Origin: Astrocystis sublimbata
Lineage: Eukaryota > Ascomycota > Sordariomycetes > Xylariales > Xylariaceae
Direction: 5' to 3'
Assembly (NCBI GenBank): GCA_022453515.1
Contig: JAJNNY010000018.1
Coordinates: forward strand, 372,001-436,000
Length of the DNA stretch: 64,000 nucleotides
Shown here in pieces: positions 59,403 through 64,000 of the stretch. The notes below the pieces were generated by a model. That model was given only the letters and a program-made list of their open reading frames with translations, was not told where the DNA came from and ran no database searches. How positions within the stretch are numbered: the stretch's first letter is position 1; each line of letters opens with the position of its first letter. The translations under genes and the position numbers were made by a program.

Positions 59403-61525
59403 CGTTGAAATGGTCGATCAATTAGTTAAGATTCTGACACACCTCAGCTGAACAACCCAAACCCTCGAGGGTCGTTAAGATCGCTTGTACTAGTTTAGCA
59501 ACCGGTCAAATAGATCTACACCGATTGCCAGATTCGTGATGAACCCTAGCACGAGTGGCCAGATTGGGATGAATCAAGGTCCCTCGTCAGGTTATAATTG
59601 ATACTACTGCAAAATTCCATTCTGGGAATATGGTATTTTATGCGCAAAACTTGCGGGAGAAAGATGCTCGAGCCTAAGATTCAAATCACTGATGCCATCA
59701 AGCGAAGACCCAAACTCACACCACGGGATAACACAGGACATATTGAAAAGGCGGGTCATTGGCGGGAGAGAAAAAGTGACTCGAGTCTCGGCGCGTTCCT
59801 TGCTTAAAATCTTAATGCTTGGTCTGGCTTTATATTTACCCAATGCAAGTTCACGCAGGGCATTGGAGGTTACAAGAGGAACGCAGCCGAGAGCGTGCAG
59901 TGTAACCTCGCTCATAAAGCGCTACAATGCCATTTTGAGGACCGCTGTCCAATGAGAACTATACAATTGCCATTTTCTGCCTGCTTGTTATATTGAACAG
60001 CTGACTACTATTAGTTGAGTAGTGAATCAATAAATAGTTATCAGTCACGAAGAGAATCATTACCAAAATCGACTAATTAAGGGAGCCATGGACCCAAAGA
60101 CAAAGAGTTGTTGAGACAGCTTCTTAGTAATACTCACACTTGTTCCGAAATTATGCCCCATGAGAGATTTAGGATGTCAAGAAAGGGGGTTGACCAAGCT
60201 TTGATGAGTCATCATTATTCCAGTTAGTCTGCATCTTTGCTTACCGACAGATACACATCCCCTTACATCATATCTCCTAAAACCGCTTATGATGAGGCTT
60301 GGCGGTTACATGAACTTTGAAGTACTGTGCATTAGGACCGATGTCACAGCAGCAGTGCGAAAATACTCTTGGGAGACGTGGAGAGGTAGTGGGCAATAAG
60401 TACCTGTGTTTGTCGGTGTTTAATCTTTGTAAGTTGACCAAGCTGGACATATCCCTGCCGATCTACAATGCGGCGTCCGGAAGCCCAATGCGACTGGCTG
60501 GACAACAACACCTTCCCATGGCGTCTCCGGCATTCATGGCAAAGCCGGACGAGTTCGGAAATCGGACTCCCAGCGATATAGATACAATCTTCAGCGTGGG
60601 TCAACCGCCATTTGTTCATCAGTAGCACTTGTCAGGCCAGACCCCTATCCTCCGTGACGCTTCACCCATCCCCTCCCTGCTTCCTCGGAAAATGCGAGTG
60701 TGCTCCCTCCGTCCGAGACAGCCCCTTCCCCGATGAAATCTCATTGCAGGAATTTCTGTCGTAGAATATCCGTCTCAAGTGCCGACATCGAGGCGTTCAT
60801 ACCAAGGCATGCCAATCCTGTTCCCAACTCGACCTAAGCCTGTGCCGACCTATGAAAATTTGCCAACGAGGAGCTAACAGAGTAGCGTCAGTTGTCAAAG
60901 ACTCAATATAGCACGGCCACGTTATCATACTCTTAACCACTACACATCCTAGACTCATCAAGCCGATAAAGATCTTCCCAAGAAAGAGTTAGGTGCTCGC
61001 GGCTCCAGCCGGCATTGGCAAACATCAAGAGTTATCACGGTTCTCTGGGTTCCAACACACCACCTCCGGCTACAGAACTGTATGATCTTCAGTGAATGCG
61101 TAAATTGGTTGCTCCGAAGCCCAGTTTGGGATGCTTGCTTAGGCCGTACTAGGCTGCGATGTGCGCTATTCTGACCTGCCCGTTCTGTTCCGGCACGCTT
61201 TTCTTGCATGATCGAGGTCGCCTACGCGCAGAATGCATAACTATCGTTCCATCAATTGTCCCACAGTCTTCTAGACCCGCAAGAAATACAAGCGATGACT
61301 TCTGTGATGGGTCAAATTCAATCGCCTCCGACCAAGATGGCGTGCACCCAGCCCAGCCCAGATATCTATATAAAGCCCCGAGTTTCCCTTGATCGACACA
61401 CTTCGAAGTTCCCATATAAACACCGATCATAGAAGCTGTTTCTCAATCATCTTGATCAACAGAAACTCCAGTCTGTTCCTCTGACATCTAGACATTCACC
61501 GAAAGCCACTTCGACCAACATAACA
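59403..61525. other. Intergenic region up to the candidate small gene
   Basis: No supported gene. A 102-codon frame at 60317-60625 (+) and its antisense partner at 60344-60628 overlap and neither is recognised. From 61367 a TATA box and a CT/CA-rich leader suggest a promoter. Confidence 0.4.
61367..61374 (+). promoter_or_regulatory. TATA box
   Basis: TATATAAA stands about 160 bases before an ATG in a typical leader (CAACATAACAATG). The intervening sequence is CT/CA-rich, as in fungal 5' UTRs. Confidence 0.5.
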
Positions 61526-61771
61526 ATGACGACATCATGCAACTCAGCTTCTGACCACATATCTCCACTTGTGGATATGTCTTCTGGAAAAGTATGTTCG
61601 TTCTAGCCCTCACAAATGGACCCATACTCACGATAGCGTAGCCCCCTGGTAAAAGATGTCCCACTTGCCGAGAGGCCGGGCGGGAGCAATGGGTCTTCGC
61701 TGGGCGAAGCTGCCCTATCTGTGCCACATACGTGCCTTAGGCAGGTACAAGGCTTTTTGTTATCCTTTTGA
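61526..61771 (+). CDS. Candidate small spliced gene behind a TATA box
   Basis: Not recognised. Exon 1 (61526-61591) encodes MTTSCNSASDHISPLVDMSS and ends GK before GTATGT; a 45-nt intron ends CGATAG; exon 2 (61637-61771) continues RSPLVKDVPLAERPGGSNG in phase and stops at TGA. This gives 66 aa. A second intron is possible from 61745 (GTACAA, branch TTAACTGAC) to an acceptor near 61808 or 61814, which would replace the C-terminal nine residues. The product is small, Ser/Pro-rich, without signal peptide. The promoter-like context is better than the coding evidence, so this is tentative. Confidence 0.3.
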
Positions 61772-63375
61772 TTCTTGGTATTCGACCTTAACTGACTGCT
61801 AAAAAGAGTCTCCAGAGCATGAGCCAGCAAGGAGTGAAAGCAACTGTGAATATCAGTTTATGCTATCATCATGACCCAGTTTTTAATAGAATGGTCTCAT
61901 TTCTATACCGCTTTCGACTTGGACTTGGGCCTTTTGTTCTCACGATTTTCCAATTCAGTCTATACATATTTGATGCGAAAAGTTGCACAGTGTCTTGAAC
62001 TTTGAAGATGACCACCCTCTGTCTGGTTGGAACAAACATGCGATTTTGATTGTTTGCTTACTCATATAAAGTTGTGACGATTTAGTTTTCTTGAGAGACA
62101 AATGGAGAGGAGATCAAGAAACAAGCACTTTCATATTAATTATCAGCTATCCAAAACTAAGATACATGCTGGGATTTACTGCACTCGCATTTGACCTTTC
62201 CTCCCAATAATATTAAATGTCATAGACCCTCGTGAGAATGGTTAAGATTCTCCCATTGGCCGCTATAGCTCCCACAAAACCCATCTAAAGGTAAAGCCTA
62301 CATGATTATGGTACTATTGACTAGTAATTAATAGACCATTTAAGTTGTTAACATCGACCGCGATTTCCTCTTTTGGCTCTCTTCGGAGACTCTTCATCTT
62401 AAGGAAGTACTTCAGACCTCCATACTGTCGTCAGAGTCGATGTGATCTATACGACATTATAACGAAGAAGAGCCTAAGGCATGGTTGACCCATTGAGGAA
62501 ATGTCACCCGGCGGATGTCATCTATCGTGGCTAGTTACTTTTAGCCCCATGCACGATTAATTGAAGTAATACTAGCTTGAGATTTAGCTCCAACACTAAC
62601 GTTATGATCTCGCAAGATAGCTACGTACGAGTAACTTCTGCTATAGAACCTTATCAAGTAATACCAATAATACTATAAGTGTGATGACCCGCAGTCCCTG
62701 CATCGTTAAATCTAGACTAGTTATCGGCAATGGTACTCGTAGTATCCTCGGTATCCTACTAACCGCAACTGTTATAGTCATGTGGCAGAGTGGAATGGAG
62801 CCAACATCATCTGTCCCGCCGGCCCGGTCCGTCTCCGCCAACAACTTGATTGTCAGCTTTCTCAATGTGCTTATTCGCCAAGTCATTTGCAAGCTCTCAC
62901 GGAGCACTTCGAGACTTTAGATTAGTCATTTGAAAAAATGGATCCAAGCGTTGAGTTGAATCGAGATCTTCATTTTGTGTCCTCGAACTCCATTTTGAAC
63001 AGCAACTAGGCCTGGCGCACATAGCCAGGAACAAATGTCGGATATACAGACAAGGTTTCGCTCACGTCCCTGATGTGCATGATTAACGAGCAACCTCCCG
63101 ACACATCCACGACCATGATTGACCATCCTTCGTATTAGGCAAGCCCATTAAGGTGAGCATGATCCAACTAAGCAATAACGCAGAATGCCAAAGAAAACAG
63201 AAACCAGAAGGAATACCACGACAATGCAAATGAACCGCGCACACCTATTTCCCCGCCCATCTCCCAAAGGTGCGCAGTCAAGAATTCGGTCTGATCATAT
63301 CATATGACCTATCATTCCGAGACCCTAAAGCAAGCTCGTAGACGCAAGACAAGCTGCTCTCTGTGGAATATTCTA
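61772..63375. other. Intergenic region before the repeat-protein gene
   Basis: AT-rich, with overlapping plus and minus frames at 62641-62920 that are not recognised. No gene is supported. Confidence 0.45.
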
Positions 63376-64000
63376 CTATAGTTCGTCGCGCATATGGAGA
63401 TTCTTGCCGTCGTAGACAACTTCAGTGCAAGGGCTGTCGTCAGGTGCGTCGCCATAATTATATAGAACTTCTGTGTTTGGATCCTGGATGACTGCACCAG
63501 CTCGGGCAGCACCACCTTTACCACCTTTACCGCCCTTGCCGCCGTGTACGCCAGGGTCACTCTTGCCGCCACCGCCGCGATGTGTTGCGGTAGTGGGTCG
63601 GGAAGGAGTACCAGTGGGTGGGTGGAAGCCGGTGCCAGTGGGAACGGAGCCGCCGTGAGCTCCAGTAGGGCTTGAACCTCCACTGGGAGTACTTGTCGAG
63701 CCACCACTGGGAGTTGATGCAGAGCCGCTGGGAGTGCTAGTCGAACCACCAGGAGTAGAGCTACCGGGGGTGCTGGTCGAACCTCCGGGAGTTGATGTAG
63801 AGCCTCCAGGAGTACTTGTCGAGCCAGGAGTGCTAGTCGAGCCGGGGGTTGAAGTAGAGCCAGGAGTCGAAGTAGAGCCAGGAGTCGATGTAGAGCCAGG
63901 AGTCGATGTAGAGCCAGGGGTACTTGTCGAACCAGGCGTTGAAGTAGAGCCGGGAGTGCTAGTCGAGCCAGGCGTCGATGTAGAGCCGGGAGTACTGGTC
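63376..64000 (-). CDS. PGSTST-repeat protein ending in RDEL, 5' part outside the window
   Basis: Minus-strand reading frame open from the window edge to a TAG at 63376-63378; at least 207 residues, N-terminus missing. The visible upstream part is a tandem repeat of the hexapeptide PGSTST encoded by an 18-nt minisatellite, decaying to PGGSTST and PSGGSTST. It is followed by Gly/Thr/Pro-rich sequence, a GGKGGKGGKGG run, and a non-repetitive tail VIQDPNTEVLYNYGDAPDD with one Cys, ending NLHMRDEL. Such Ser/Thr/Pro repeats are typical of heavily O-mannosylated fungal wall or secreted proteins, for example stalks of adhesins or wall enzymes. There is no GPI-type hydrophobic tail. The catalytic or binding domain, if any, lies outside the window. 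Confidence 0.72.
   Translation of the reverse strand, partial: TSTPGSTSTPGSTSTPGSTSTPGSTSTPGSTSTPGSTSTPGSTSTPGSTSTPGSTSTPGSTSTPGGSTSTPGGSTSTPGSSTPGGSTSTPSGSASTPSGGSTSTPSGGSSPTGAHGGSVPTGTGFHPPTGTPSRPTTATHRGGGGKSDPGVHGGKGGKGGKGGAARAGAVIQDPNTEVLYNYGDAPDDSPCTEVVYDGKNLHMRDEL
63640..64000. repeat. 18-nt coding minisatellite
   Basis: Tandem 18-bp units (minus strand CCTGGCTCTACTTCGACT type) with synonymous drift, regular from about 63830 to the window end and increasingly irregular toward 63640. The array continues beyond the window. Confidence 0.9.

Overview
The window is nuclear DNA of a filamentous ascomycete (Pezizomycotina), most likely a Sordariomycete. The evidence is many short spliceosomal introns (about 48-180 nt, GT..AG, CTRAC-type branch sites), fungal families such as a GPI-anchored aspartic protease, Pal1, Yae1, DHA2 transporters and two-FAS1 proteins, an intron-bearing tRNA-Leu, and recurring intergenic TACCTAGGTA-type palindromes. 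The order is inferred; no species can be named from the sequence alone. No secondary-metabolite cluster, CRISPR array or rRNA gene was seen.

Layout. 0.5-3.1 kb (+) RBM5/RBM10-like RNA-binding protein; 3.8-5.5 kb (-) yapsin-like aspartic protease; 9.1-11.0 kb (+) DHA2-type MFS transporter; 12.1-13.3 kb (+) RraA-like aldolase/decarboxylase; 13.7-14.4 kb (+) Yae1; 15.3-16.7 kb (-) AIG1/GIMAP-like GTPase, head-to-head across 1.4 kb with 18.2-20.4 kb (+) a dynamin/Mx-like GTPase; 24.7-26.7 kb (+) Pal1, behind a long pyrimidine-rich leader; 27.7-29.8 kb (+) RecA/Rad51-fold protein lacking a canonical Walker A; 30.4-32.0 kb (-) two-FAS1 secreted protein; 32.9-34.0 kb (-) conserved-looking hypothetical; 34.7-36.2 kb (+) mitochondrial-type serine O-acetyltransferase; 37.5 kb (-) tRNA-Leu(AAG); 38.2-41.6 kb (-) very large disordered, probably N-myristoylated protein whose frame is broken once.

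41.6-50.7 kb is gene-poor, with one candidate three-exon small gene at 46.2-46.6 kb. A 96-aa cupin with a 24-nt micro-exon lies at 50.8-51.2 kb (-). A PI-specific phospholipase C (C2-containing, PLC-delta type) is at 53.3-55.7 kb (+). From 55.7 kb to the end the sequence is accessory in character: a candidate solo LTR (58.46 kb), a 444-bp Mutator-like MITE with 10-bp target duplication (58.95-59.39 kb), a weak candidate small gene behind a TATA box (61.5 kb), and the 3' end of a PGSTST-repeat protein ending in RDEL that runs off the window (63.4-64.0 kb).

The genes are mostly independent housekeeping functions (splicing, Fe-S/translation-related Yae1, endocytosis, cysteine synthesis, lipid signalling). 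The only arrangement suggesting a functional unit is the divergent pair of unlike large GTPases. Gene models were built by hand from reading frames and splice signals; short genes with several introns could still be missing, especially in 41.6-50.7 kb and 55.7-63.3 kb.
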